From contig CANJKZ010000170.1 in assembly GCA_947471745.1 (NCBI GenBank), positions 3,190,001-3,254,000 of the forward strand: a DNA stretch of 64,000 nucleotides. Reading direction: 5' to 3'. Positions within the stretch are counted from its first letter, which is position 1, and each line of letters opens with the position of its first letter. Below the pieces are notes generated by a model. The model was not told the origin of the DNA. It searched no databases and saw nothing but the letters and a program-made list of their open reading frames with translations. The translations under genes and the position numbers were made by a program. Of this stretch, positions 30,875 through 41,499 are shown in pieces. The DNA comes from Closterium sp. Naga37s-1 (taxonomy: Eukaryota; Streptophyta; Zygnematophyceae; Desmidiales; Closteriaceae).

Positions 30875-31730
30875 TGTTATGTGATGCTATCATTTGCATT
30901 CATGTCTATCTGCCTCCCATCATATGTTTGTGCATTGCATGCGTGGTGTGAGCGTGCGCAAGAATTGTGTTTGGTGTGGTTTGGATTTTATGAGTGTCTG
31001 TGAATATCATTTGGCTTGGGCAGATATCTGAAGTGACTTCTCTTTTCAAGAGCTTCTCGACGAATCAAGAATCGTTGCGATCGGAGCAAGAACGACGAAG
31101 TTATAATCGTTTGAAGTTTTGATTGAGATGCGACGACTTTGGGAAGTTTGTTGAGTGACTCAATATGGGGTATGGACTTTTAGGGGTTGGGAAATTCGTC
31201 CCCATCACTGTAGTTGATGCCAAACTGGTTGGGAGAAGCCAAACCAGGTTGGCAAATGTGGCCAAGTTGGGTGAGGTGGATGGCATGGGTTGGGAAAGTG
31301 ACAAAGGTCAAAGTTGGGGTGCCTAGAGGGAGGGAAATTGTGTGGTATGGGGTTTCCTTGGTTGGGGACTCTCTTGGGACCTTCCCACTCGTCCTCCTTA
31401 TCCCCTCCTACATGGTTTCTAGCTACTCCAACTTTCTTGTGTGAACTTGTAAGTTAATTGTGATTGACTTAAGTTTATGTGGCAACTTATCCCCTAGTAC
31501 GCCGAAATCCATAATTCAAGTTTTACTTCACCTTTCGGTACGATTCAAATTGGGAATTGTAGCCACGGAATACAGCTACAAAATATCTAAAATTGGTGAA
31601 GTTTCAACAGTGCAATGTTTGTTGACGGCGTTTCTTGTGAAGTCGAGAGTTCTGTCCAGAACTCTGAGCCAACGATTTTTGAGAAATTTAGGCCCCTAAT
31701 CTTCGTAGACCTCGTCCTTAGTCTCTAACA
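30875..31730 (+). repeat. 3' LTR of Copia E (~856 bp)
   Basis: It starts TGTTATGTGATGC after the purine tract CCAAAAGGGGAGTT and ends TCTCTAACA. Ends and length are confirmed by the reverse-complement solo LTR at 33333-34181, though the two have many differences. Confidence 0.88.
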
Positions 31731-31991
31731 CTTGACGCCCTCCAGCTCGACGTCCCCAGTCTCCCCTGTCAAGGTCGACGTCGGCCCCTCGTTCGTCGAC
31801 CACCTGGTCAGGCCGACCACCTGGTCGACCACCCCAAAATCGGCGCCCTGAAGTCGGCGCCAGAGCAGTGGCCCCCGTGCAGGTCGACCACCTCGTCGAC
31901 CAGCTCGCCCACTGCTCCAGATCAGCTGCACTCCCCGGTACACCCGACCACGAGGTCAGCTCTGCCCAAGCGAGGATGGGGCCTAACACAA
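31731..31991. other. Short GTCGAC-rich stretch between Copia E and gypsy A2
   Basis: About 260 bases belonging to neither neighbour. GTCGAC occurs five times between about 31768 and 31898, mostly inside GTCGACCACCTGGTC-like words. The right part ends GGCCTAACA, which on the minus strand would be a TGTTAGGCC start like many plant LTRs, so it may be an LTR remnant. No target duplication was found and no coding signal is seen. Confidence 0.4.
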
Positions 31992-32742
31992 CTCCCGTTG
32001 ACAAACCGTCACTCTGCGGATGATATCGTGAAGTCCTCCGGTGGGTGATGCCTGTGGCCTGTAGCAACTAATCCAATTCTCCCATGAACTCCGTCCCTTG
32101 ATCAGTCAGCACCTCCCCACACTCCCCAAACCTTGTGAGTACTTGCTCTTCGAATGCTTCAGCTATCCTGTCTGAGTTTTTGTTGGGTAGGGCCCTTACT
32201 TCCTCCCACTTGCTACCATGCTCGATCATGATTAGAATGTATCTCTCTCCCCTCCGGCTCAGTGGCATTTCTCCTGCTAAGTCTAAGGACCATTTGAACC
32301 CAATCCCATGTATGGGCAGCAACTGTAGCTCCTTCCTGCCTCTCTCCAGCTCTGCTCTGTTCCTACTACAGAGCTCGCATCCCTCCACCCACTCTCTGAT
32401 ATCCTTCCTCATCCCTTCCCACCACCAGCCGGTTTGCACCAGCTGTGCGGTTCTCAAGCTCCCATAGTGCCCCAGTTGCCGATGGACGCTCTGTATAATC
32501 TGCTCCCGCTCAGTCTTCCACAGTACCAGCTTCCCGTTGCGTGTATTATTCTGAAGCTGCTCTTGGTGCCAGCGGTAATGGGCCATCGCGCTCTGGCTCA
32601 CTCGCTCACTGGAGTTGTCTCTGTTGTCTTTCCTTGCACCCAGTCCATGACCTCTTAATCGTCCCAGACGTCCTCGGGCCCCTTCCTCCGCACCCGACTG
32701 GCTCCTTCCTCGTCTATTTCCCTCACCAATGCTACTAGGCAC
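31992..32742 (-). CDS. gypsy A2 integrase part
   Basis: Minus-strand segment with the zinc domain 'VHRQLGHYGSLRTAQLVQTG' and CELC, then 'GEMPLSRRGERYILIMIEHG', TDQGTEFMGEL and 'GITHRRTSRYHPQSDGL'. It is close to element A's integrase. A2 similarity stops at about 31992. Confidence 0.85.
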
Positions 32743-33332
32743 GCAGTAGGCCTGTCCTCCGGGGGGTTCCGTGAGAGCCCGTCAACGTGCTGCATGGTCT
32801 TGCCCGCCCTGTGCTGAATCGAGAAGTCATATTTTTGTAGCCGCATTGCCTTTCGAGCATTCATCCTTGTCAGCGCCTGTTTTGTCATCAGCCAGGTTAA
32901 CTGCTGGGGATCTGTCACTAGCTCAAAAAATCTCCCTTGCAGGTACACCCGGAAGTGAGTAATCGCCCACACCGCCGCCAGCCCCTCACCTTCGTATGAG
33001 CTGTAATTGGCCTCGGCGGGGTTGCAGTTCCGACTGGCGAATGCCACCACCTTCTCTTCGCCCTCTCGCTTGTGGCACTGGATTGCCCCCATCCCCGCGC
33101 TGCTCCCGTCCGTATAGAGCACGAACGAGTCCTCCTTGTTGGGCAGCATCAGCACTGTAGCGGTCTTCACCACTCTCAGCAGAGCTTTCAAAGCTTCCTG
33201 TCCCACTTCCTCCCACTGCCACTTCTAGTCCTCCCTCAGCAATCGGTTCAGGACTGCTGCTGTCTTACTGAAATTTGGTATGAACTTCCGGTAGTAGTTA
33301 AGGAACCCCGGCACCGCTCGCAGGGTTCTCCT
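32655..33332 (-). CDS. gypsy A2 RNase H part
   Basis: Shows FVLYTDGSSAGMGAIQCH, 'VVAFASRNCNPAEANYSSYE', 'EGLAAVWAITHFRVYLQGRF', 'VTDPQQLTWLMTKQALTRMN' and 'QHRAGKTMQHVDGLSRNPP', the same blocks as element A. The right part runs up to the solo LTR at 33333. Confidence 0.87.
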
Positions 33333-34181
33333 TGTTAGAGACTAAGGACGGAGTCTATGAAGATTGAGGGTCGAAATATCACAAAACGTTGGCCCTAATT
33401 TCTGGACAGAAATGTCGACTTCACAAGAAACGTCGTCGACAAGAATTTCACCGTCGAAACTTCACGAATTTCAGACATGTTGTAGCTCTAGTTTGTGGCT
33501 ACAATTCCCAATTCGAATCGTATCAAAAGGTGAAGTATTTCTTGAGATATTAATTTTGGCGCACTAGGGGGTATGCTGCCACATAAACTTAACTCAATCA
33601 CAAGCTCTCACAATTGCCACACAAGTTAGAGTAGGTAGAAACCAGGTAGGAGGGAAGAGGGGGATGAGGGGGAAGGTCCAAAAGGAGTCCCCAACCAAGG
33701 AAACCCGATAAGCACAAAAGATTCCCTCCCTATAGGAACCCAACTTTGACCCTTGTCATTTTCCCAACCTCCACAATCCACCTCACCCAAGTTGGCGACA
33801 CTTGCCAACCCAATTTAGTTTCTCCCAACCACTTGGCAGCATCTACAGTGATGGGAACGAATTTCCCAACCCCAAAAGTTCATACCCCATATTGAGTCAC
33901 TCAACAAACTTCCTTAAGTCATCGCATCTCAATCAAAACTTCGAACGAACATAACTTTGTCGTTCTTGCTCCGATCGCGACGATTCTTGGTTCGTCGGAA
34001 AGCTCTTGGGCAGAGGAGTCACTTCAGATATCTGCTCAAGCCAAATAACATTTACACACACTCAGAAAATCCAAACCACACCAAGTACAAATTCTTGCAC
34101 ACGCTCATACCACGCATTCAACGCACGAACATATGATGGGAGGCAGACAGACGTGAATGCAGAAGATAGCATCACATAAAA
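33333..34181 (-). repeat. Solo LTR of the Copia E family in gypsy A2
   Basis: 849 bp, reverse complement of the family LTR at 30875-31730. A perfect CTCCT duplication flanks it (33328-33332 and 34182-34186). The gypsy RT continues on both sides. No internal element sequence is present, so the two LTRs of the original insertion probably recombined. It differs from the E LTR at many positions, so it was a separate insertion. Confidence 0.92.
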
Positions 34182-34186
34182 CTCCT

Positions 34187-35004
34187 ATCATTCGGCTGCG
34201 GTACCCGGTCCAGGACCTCCACCTTCGCTTGCTGGATCCCCATCCTCCCCCCTTGTACCTCGAACCCCAAGTAGTTCACCCCTGTGTTACCAAAACTGCA
34301 CTTCTTCGGGTGACAGGTGAGCCCGACCTCTCGAATGGCATCCGGGGTATCTCTCACGTCCTTCACATGCTGCTCCGCATTGGGGCTGAAAACTACTATG
34401 TCATCTATATAGCACAGCCCTACTTGAACCCCTCGCAGAACCGTGTCCATGATGCGTTGGATTAGCGCCGGCGCGTTCTTCATCCCGAACGGCATTAACA
34501 GCCATTCGTACAAGCAGTCCGGCCCGTGAAACGCGGTTTTCTTGCGGTCGGCCGGGCGTATAGGGATCTGGTTGAATCCTTGGCGTAAATCCAGGGTCGA
34601 TAACACTTTCGCCCCCTGTAATTTACCAAAATTCCTTCAGCCGACTACATGGGGTACCGGTCAGCCACGGTAACCTTGTTCAAGCCGTGGTAGTCTCCAC
34701 AAATTCTCCTCGCCGAGACTTCCCCAGTTAGATCTTTCCTGGAAGCCACGACCGTCGCCGCCGCGTAATCACTTTCTGACCGCTGAATCAACCCTGCCTC
34801 CATCAGTTCGTTGCACTTCTCGGTACAGATATCCACGTCTCCCGGACTCATCCGCCGCTTCTGGTGATATATCGGGACCTCACTGTTAAGCTCAATCTTC
34901 ATCTCGTGCGTCTTGCACTTTCCCAGCTCCTGCAACGTGTACGCGAAAGTTCCCCGGTGCTGCCGTAGTACCTCTTGCATGGTAGCCGCCGCTGCGCCGT
35001 CCAT
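34187..35004 (-). CDS. gypsy A2 reverse transcriptase part
   Basis: Minus-strand blocks: 'QHRGTFAYTLQELGKCKTHE', 'PIYHQKRRMSPGDVDICTEK', 'RRICGDYHGLNKVTVADRYP', 'LDLRQGFNQIPIRPADRKKT', 'MPFGMKNAPALIQRIMDTVL' and LCYIDDIVVF with the YIDD box. All have a direct counterpart in element A. It ends at the CTCCT duplication next to the solo LTR. Confidence 0.88.
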
Positions 35005-35079
35005 CCCTTCACCTAAGGTCCAATCGTCTTCGGGACTCCTTTCCTCCTTCCCCTTCTTCTCCTCTGCTGCGGACGCCTC

Positions 35080-36235
35080 TCAACCAGTCCCTTCCTTCAT
35101 CCCTTCCATCACCATGTACGCCCATCCTTCTTCCACCCTCTCCTCGCACCTTTCCTCCATCCTAGCCAGCGCCTTCCTGTGCCACTCGGCCGACTCGAAC
35201 TCCAGGTTGCGTTCACTTACAGCTATGTCCCATTGCAGCTCTTTTGCCTTCAGATGCATGCGTATCGTCTCCAGTAGCCACGTCATCACATTCGCATCTA
35301 TGGCTTTTCCCAAGGCAAGCTCGGCATTGCCGTTCCGTCGCCTCAGGGTGTGCTGTTGCTTCCCACAGGTGTCCCATAGAAGCTTCTCTCTCATTCGCCG
35401 TCGCTTGCTCCCACCTCCCCATTCTGATGTCATAGATCATCCCCGGACCCGGCAGCTCCCCTTCCATGACGAATCCGCGTGCCTCCTCATAGGATACCAG
35501 GGTCAGCAGCGCTTGCCATGGTTTCCCGGGCTCGTTGCATTGGTACTTCGATGGGTGATCTGGACACGTGACGGAGGCCGGCATGGATTTGGCTCCAATA
35601 GATCGCTCACCAGGCGCGGCTTTGGCCTTTGCATCTGAGCCAGCGAATGCCTCAGCGCTGCCATCGACATCCTGTTCTGCCAGTACCTCCTTGGTCGGTG
35701 TGCCCTGGATCTCAGCTAGGCCGTGTCGGCTGGCACTACTCTCCCAGCACTTCTGCTATCTCTGCAAACGCCCTCTTCACAGGCTCTCGCTGGTCCTCCG
35801 CTAGGTCCACGTTCTCCAAAATGTACAAGACCTCTCCTTGACGCGTCTGTATCATCTCCAGGACCCGCTTGAGGTCCCGGAATGATGCTCCCCTCGCATC
35901 CTCCATTCCCCTTCCTTCTCCTGCCCATAAATACCCTTGGCATTCCCATCCAGCTATTACCAGGTCCACTTGCCCCCAGTCGTCTAACACCATCTCCGTG
36001 ATATCTCTGACGTCATGCACTCCCCTTTTGGATTCCGGCTGGATGGCGGTCTCCCACAGCTGGTCTGATATTCTTCGGCTAGCAACAACGCGTGATGTCG
36101 CACCATCTTCCGCACCACTGGGTCTCTTTCCATGTGGATCCACATCTTGACGATGCATCCAGCCCGCAACGCCGCTGCCAGACCACTGCCGATTCCCCCG
36201 TATAATTCCACGATGCAGAGGGATCCCTCCAGGGC
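35080..36235 (-). other. Methyltransferase domain of gypsy A2 (fossil)
   Basis: Minus-strand blocks in the same order as in element A: MELYGGIGSGLAAALRAG (motif I), MERDPVVRKM, 'VDLVIAGWECQGYLWAGEG' (motif IV with the Cys), 'EVLYILENVDLAEDQREPVK' (motif VI), 'CPDHPSKYQCNEPGKPWQAL' (target-recognition region) and 'LGKAIDANVMTWLLETIRMH' (C-terminal motif). The unusual G-W-E-C-Q context is identical to element A. The domain is broken, with several breaks. Its presence in a diverged copy shows that the capture predates the split of A and A2. Confidence 0.85.
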
Positions 36236-37198
36236 CTACACTCCGCTGACCCGCTCTGACAGTGCCGGGGGTTCCTGCCCTGAGGTCAGCTGCTCGATCC
36301 TCCTCTCGTGCTCCTCTCCGTACTTCTCCCATGGCCACTTGTCCAGCTCTTCTGTCAAGTCCTGCTTCCGCGCCTGATACGCTTCTCGGGGCTCTTGCCT
36401 TACGAACCGCACTTTCAACGTGCCCACGGAACTCTCAGTGTCCCAGTATTGTACTTGGTACAGGACCTTCTCTTGCCACGTATAGATGGTGGCTCCAGTG
36501 CGGTATAAAAGCTCCATCCCTCCGAGTACGTCATAATCTTCCGACTCTGATATACCACATTGCAGACGGATGCAGCATTCCTTCTCGGTCCCGGGTAAGA
36601 GCACCATCTCCACCGGCCGCTTCGTCCTCGGCATCCACTTGGGTGCCCCTCCCTCGGCGGTCATCAGTAGGATCCCTTGCTTCACTGTTTTTCCGGGCAG
36701 ATCTAACTTCAGCTGCTTCGCGAGCCACTTTCCAATCAACACATGATGTGCTCCCGTATCTATAATAGCTTGCTTCACCGGCAGCCCGCCCACCGTGATG
36801 CTCCCCTTCTCCGTGATTAACACCGACGCCTGGCACACGAGCTGCTCATTCGGGTGCCTTCGCATCTCTGGATGTCGTGTTCGTTCCGACTGGCTGCTCC
36901 TTCGACGGGGTCTGCTGGTGGCATCACTATCCTGTGACTGACTGGCCCTCGGGCGCAAGTGAATATCGTACCGCTCCCGAGGGTATGCCATCACTGCATA
37001 CTCTCTCCTGTAGTCCTCCTCTCCCTCCTCATCTTCTTCAATCTCTTCGTACGCCAGCAGCGCCCGTGTCTTCAACTCCTTCGAGGTGGGCATCTGCTCC
37101 AAGCGTAGCTGTAACCGTTTGACCTCTGCTTGCAGTTCTTCGCTAGTTGCCCCCGTAGCAGTCCTCCTTACGATGCCCCCTTTTTCCGCACTGCTCAC
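36236..37198 (-). CDS. gypsy A2 protease segment
   Basis: A 320-residue minus-strand frame with an acidic N-terminal part and the protease 'AIIDTGAHHVLIGKWLAKQL' (DTG active site), then 'GILLMTAEGGAPKWMPRTKR', 'LLPGTEKECCIRLQCGISES' and 'VLGGMELLYRTGATIYTWQE'. It is strongly similar to the same part of element A and runs directly into the methyltransferase region. Confidence 0.88.
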   Translation of the reverse strand: MSSAEKGGIVRRTATGATSEELQAEVKRLQLRLEQMPTSKELKTRALLAYEEIEEDEEGEEDYRREYAVMAYPRERYDIHLRPRASQSQDSDATSRPRRRSSQSERTRHPEMRRHPNEQLVCQASVLITEKGSITVGGLPVKQAIIDTGAHHVLIGKWLAKQLKLDLPGKTVKQGILLMTAEGGAPKWMPRTKRPVEMVLLPGTEKECCIRLQCGISESEDYDVLGGMELLYRTGATIYTWQEKVLYQVQYWDTESSVGTLKVRFVRQEPREAYQARKQDLTEELDKWPWEKYGEEHERRIEQLTSGQEPPALSERVSGV

Positions 37199-37589
37199 AA
37201 ATCGGCGCCTTCGGGCAATCCCGTTTTAGATGCCCATGTTCCCCACAGGTATGGCAGAGCCACGGTTCTGTGTGGCCGCTGCTCCCTAGATTATTATCCT
37301 GTACTGCTACCGCCGCCCAGCTCGTCTTCAACCGGCTCCGCCCTTCCGGGTCCTCCAAATCCAGCAGACGTTGCGCTTATTCCATTTTCTTCGTCAGCTG
37401 ATACATTTCTTTAAGCGTAATATCCGCGCCGATGCCGTACACGGTGCTTCGCACGACTTCCCTCAACTCTTCTTCCAGTCCCCGCACGAATTTCCTCACC
37501 AGCAGCCTCTCGTCTTTACTCTCCATATCTTCGGCCAACTCCTGAAGCCTGCAGTAATACGCCAGTAGGGACTCATCTTTCTTCCGGCA
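37143..37589 (-). CDS. gypsy A2 Gag, C-terminal portion
   Basis: Minus-strand pieces 'KKDESLLAYYCRLQELAEDM' and 'LLVRKFVRGLEEELREVVRS' match the capsid end of element A. They are followed by zinc knuckles (CHTCGEHGHLKRDC and CEQCGKRGHRKEDC), the second of which is complete here. Copia F interrupts the gag at the CGGCA duplication (37585-37589). Confidence 0.87.
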
Positions 37590-37715
37590 TGTCAAACTTA
37601 TATGCTATAGTCTGTGCAGGCTGTAGTGGGGTTGACAATATAGGGTACAACACTTTTAGGTTTTCCTACTTGTACCCACCTGTTTCCTAGTGCATTCATT
37701 CCTCGTTCTTTCACA
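37590..37715 (+). repeat. 5' LTR of Copia F (126 bp)
   Basis: Starts TGTCAAACTTATATG and ends TTCTTTCACA. It has one difference from the 3' LTR. Confidence 0.95.
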
Positions 37716-37729
37716 TGGTATAGAGCAGG
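37716..37729 (+). other. Primer-binding site of Copia F
   Basis: TGGTATAGAGCAGG directly follows the LTR. It is close to the initiator-Met site TGGTATCAGAGC. Confidence 0.8.
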
Positions 37730-37799
37730 TTCCCTAGTGGGAACGTTTCCTAGGGCCCACCGAAAATCAATATTTTTCCTGCCCGGAGCGCGCTTCGCC

Positions 37800-38560
37800 C
37801 CTGCCCGAGTCACGCCCCGTGTGCCTGCCCTCCCGTCGCGTCCCCTGCCCTTAGCGGCCCGTCGCGCTCCCTTACGGCCCCGTAGCGGCCCCTCTCACGA
37901 CCCCTCACGGCCCCGCTCACGGCCCTTCGCGGCCCCTTCAGGCCCCTCGCGGCCCCTTCGTGGCCCCTCGCGGCCCCTTCGCGGCCCCGTCGCCGCCCTT
38001 CGCGGCCCCGTCGCTGCCCTTCGCGGCCCCGTCGCCGCCCTTCGCGGCCCCGTCGCCGCCCTTCGAGGCCCCTCGCGGCCCCTTCTCGGCCCCGTCGCCG
38101 CCCGTCTCGGCCCCATCACCGCCCTTCGCGGCCCCGTCGCCGCCCGTCACGGCCTCGTCGCCGCCCTTCTTGGCCCTGTCGCCACCCTTCGCGGCCCCTC
38201 GCGGTCCCGTCTCGGCCCCGTCGCCGCCCTTCGCGGCCCCTTCACGGTCCTTCGTGGCCCCTTCGCCGCCCTTACCGGCCCCTTCTCGGCTCCTCCGCCG
38301 ACAGCAGCAGCCGACAGCACCAGAAGCCGCCGACAGCAGCGGCGGCCACCGACAGCAGCAGCCGTCACCGCCGACAGCCGCAGCCGCCACCGCCGCTGCC
38401 GTGACCGCCGCCACCGCCGCTGCCGGGGCCGCAACTGCCGCCGCCGGTGACAGCAGGAGCCGCCGCCGCGGTCGCGGCCCTGTCCCTGCCGACGCGCCTC
38501 GGCCCTGCCTCACCACTTGCGGGCCCCTACCCACCCGCCCTGGTAAGAGCACCGCCGAGC
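37800..38560 (+). repeat. GC-rich leader tandem array of Copia F
   Basis: Units of roughly 15 and 30 bp around CCCCGTCGCCGCCCTTCGCGG are repeated between about 37870 and 38290. A GCCGCCGACAGCAGC-rich tail follows. The array lies between primer-binding site and Gag start. Open frames on both strands here reflect composition and are not called as genes. Confidence 0.88.
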
Positions 38561-38602
38561 CGCGCCTACTGCTACTGCTACTAGCCTGCTGCTGATGCTG
38601 TC

Positions 38603-39695
38603 ATGGCTACCCCTAGCGTTCTCACCTTTGATGCTGAGGGTCGGGCTGTCGACTTTGATGACTGGGTCGATGATCTGCAGCTTTTCCTGCAGTGCGATAG
38701 GAAAGACGGTCTCTCACTGTTCGATCTCACGTCTGGCGCCTCTCCTGCCCCTACTGCCGATGCTGACAGCACTGTTCGCTCCCAGTGGGCCACACGCGAT
38801 GCTGCTGCCCGTCTTGCTGTGCGTAGTCATTTGCCGTCCACTGAGCGCGCGCACTTTAGTCAGTACAAGAGTGCTAAGACCTTGTACGACGCTGTAGTTG
38901 CACGCTACTCTTCCCCTGCCACTGCTGCCCTTAGCCGCCTCATGCTGCCGTACCTGTTCCCTGACCTCGCCACCTTTCCCACAGTCGCTGACCTCATTAC
39001 TCACCTTCGCACTAGTGACACCCGCTACCGCGCTGCGCTTTCTGCTGAGTTCTGCGCCAAGAACCCCCCCCCCCATGTACATCACCCTCTACTACATAGT
39101 CACCCGGCTCCCTGACTCCCTTCGCTCGGTCAGGGACCACTTCCTCTCTGTTTGCCCCACCACACTCACCGTTGACCTCCTCGAGGAGCGCCTCCTGGCA
39201 GCTGAGAAGAGTATAGTCGCTGTAGGAGCCTCTCGGGGTGACCCTCGTACCCCCTTCTTTGAGGGGTGCTCCCCCTCCCCGCTTTTGCCCTCTGTTGCCT
39301 CTGCTGCTGCCGTCGACTTCGTTGGCACCGAGTCGGTCGGCGCTGCGTCTGCCCCTAGCGGGAGACGCCGCACCGGCAAGGGCAAGGGGGGCAAGGGCGC
39401 TGGAGGGGCTGGCGGGGGCGGTGGAGGTGGCGGTGGAGGCGGCGGAGGGAGTGGGGGTGGCGGTGGGAGTGGTGGCGGGGGTGGGGCCTTCGGTGGCGGC
39501 GGTGGAGGCGGAGGCGGCGGCGGCGGTGGCGGTGGGAGCGGAGGAGGAGGCGGTGGCGGCGGTGGCGGCGGTGGCGGCGGCGGAGGTGGAGCTGGTCGGG
39601 GTGGCTCTGCGCAGCGGGGCGGCTTCGGTGGTGGTCAGCGCCAGCAGCAGCAGCGCACTCGTGAGACCCCGCCCCCCCAGCAGCTTCGTGAGTAG
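38603..39695 (+). CDS. Copia F Gag region
   Basis: Gag begins at an ATG (38603): 'ATPSVLTFDAEGRAVDFDDW', LQLFLQCDRKDGLSLFD, 'AHFSQYKSAKTLYDAVVARY' and 'LSRLMLPYLFPDLATFPTVA', a typical Copia (UBN2-like) capsid region. Next come 'LPDSLRSVRDHFLSVCPTTL' and 'LTVDLLEERLLAAEKSIVAV', then about 90 residues of nearly pure glycine (39400-39600), where other Copia elements have a zinc knuckle. It ends with a PPPQQLRE motif. It is the only clear Gag among C, D, F and H. Confidence 0.87.
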
Positions 39696-39929
39696 TACGC
39701 TGCGCGTCAGCGGGGTGGGGGTGCTGGTCCTTGTGCCTACGTCCTGCGTACCGGCGACCGCACTGGTGAGCCGTGTGGTGGCCCGCACACCACCCAGCGC
39801 TGCTTCGGCCGCCTGACGGACGCTTGGCGTCTCCAGTTCCCTGACGCCACTGAGATCCCCCGCTGGGGTGAGCTGCTTAGGTCGGGGGTTGCTATCTTTG
39901 ATCTGGATTATGATGCTATTCTTGCTGCC

Positions 39930-41490
39930 ATGTATGTTGTGTCTACTAGTGATGAGGGTGACTGTTACCTGTGTGTTCCGCCTGACCCGGGCATTGAGGC
40001 TGCTGCTCTAGGTGCTGGTGAGGCTGCTGCTCTAGGTGCTAGTGCGTCTGCTGCCCCAGGTGCTGGTGAGTCTTCTCTCTCAGGTACCACGTCGGCTCAG
40101 GCCTTACACACCTTCACCCTTGACTCGGGTGCTTCCCGCTCCTTCTTTCGAGACCGCACCACGCTTACGCCGCTTAGTCGGCCGGTTGCGGTCTCCCTGG
40201 CAGACCCCTCTGGGGGTCCTGTCCTTGCCCACTTCTCCACTGTCTTACTGTGTCCGGCGGCCCCCTCTGGCACCCTGTCAGGTCTCTACCTCCCCTCGTT
40301 CTCTACGAACTTGGTGAGTGGTGCTGATCTACAGGATGGGGGGGTTGACCAGTTCACTCCTGCGAGTCAGCGGATGACCCACTGTACGTGTGCTTGGACG
40401 GGCCGACACTTGGCCACGTTTACCCGTCAGCCGGGGTCGAGCCTGTACACACTGACTACTGAGTCTCCTCCTGTTGCTGAGTCTGGTCAGGTAGCTGCGT
40501 CGGGTCAGGTGTTTGCTGCAGCGTCCAGGTCTGGTCCTGAGTCTGCTCCCTGCTCGTGTCGTCTCCTGTCCCACCAGACTCTCCTCTGGCACCACCGCCT
40601 TGGTCACCCCTCCCTGCCTCGTCTCTGAGGCATGGCCTCCCGTTACCTTGTCTCTGGACTCCCCCGGTCCTTCCCTCCCCTCCCTCCGGGGCCTGCCCCT
40701 ACCTGCGTTCCCTGCGTCGAGGGGCGGCAGCGCGCCGCTCCTCACTCCTCAGAGTTTCCTCCGACAGAGGCTCCGCTGCAGACTCTTCACATGGACGTGT
40801 GGGGCCCCGCCCGCGTCCGTGGCCTGGGTCACGAGCGTTACTTCCTGTTGGTGGTTGACGACTACTCGCGTTACACCACGGTTTTCCCCTTGCGCAGCAA
40901 GGGTGACGTCACTGAGGTGTTGATCGACTGGATCCGCGCAGCTCGTCTCCACCTTGGAGAGAGTTTCGGCTCGGACTTTCCTGTTCTGCGTCTGCACTCT
41001 AACAGGGGCGGAGAGTTTTCCTCTGGCCTTCTGGGAGCCTTCTGTCGTGCACAGGGCATCCGCCAGACGTTCACGCTTCCGGCCTCCCCACAGCAAAATG
41101 GGATTGCTGAGCGCCGCATTGGCATGGTCATGGACGTCGCTCGTACGTCCATGATTCATGCGGCTGCTCCCCATTTTCTGTGGCCGTTCGCGGTTCAGTA
41201 CGCGGCGCATCAGATCAACCTTCAGCCCCGAGTCTCCTTGCCGGAGACCTCCCCTACTCTGCGGTGGACGGGGAAGGTTGGCGATGCGTCTGCGTTTCGT
41301 GTCTGGGGATCTCGGGCTTTTGTCCGCGACTTGTCTGCGGACAAGCTGTCCCCCCGCGCTGTTCCCTGCGTCTTCCTTGGCTTCCCCCCTGACGCGCCTG
41401 GTTGGCAGTTTTACCACCCCACCTCGCGCCGTGTTCTGTCCTCCCAGGACGTCACGTTTGACGAGTCGGTTCCTTACTACTGTCTCTTCC
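39930..41490 (+). CDS. Copia F protease, GAG-pre-integrase and integrase
   Basis: Protease: HTFTLDSGASRSFFRDRTTL (DSG active site). GAG-pre-integrase: 'QTLLWHHRLGHPSLPRL', then CVPCVEGRQRAAPH. Integrase core: 'HMDVWGPARVRGLGHERYFL', VVDDYSRYTTVFPL, 'LRLHSNRGGEFSSGLLGAFC', 'TLPASPQQNGIAERRIGMVM', 'HFLWPFAVQYAAHQINLQPR'. C-terminal region: 'VGDASAFRVWGSRAFVRDLS', 'PCVFLGFPPDAPGWQFYHP'. All modules are in standard Copia order. Confidence 0.92.
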
Positions 41491-41499
41491 CCTACCGCA

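Larger units (their letters stand above)
21018..31730 (+). mobile_element. Copia element E, split by Copia D
   Basis: Plus-strand parts: Gag end with a zinc knuckle, protease, then Copia D (21975-27664), then GAG-pre-integrase, integrase, a CAG-rich linker, RT, RNase H, a purine tract (CCAAAAGGGGAG) and a 3' LTR (30875-31730). No 5' LTR is found. The host sequence on each side of D carries ATTTG, and E resumes exactly after it. The coding parts show about six breaks in addition to D. It is older than D and belongs to a different Copia lineage, with an LTR of about 856 bp. A solo LTR of the same family lies at 33333-34181. Confidence 0.9.
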
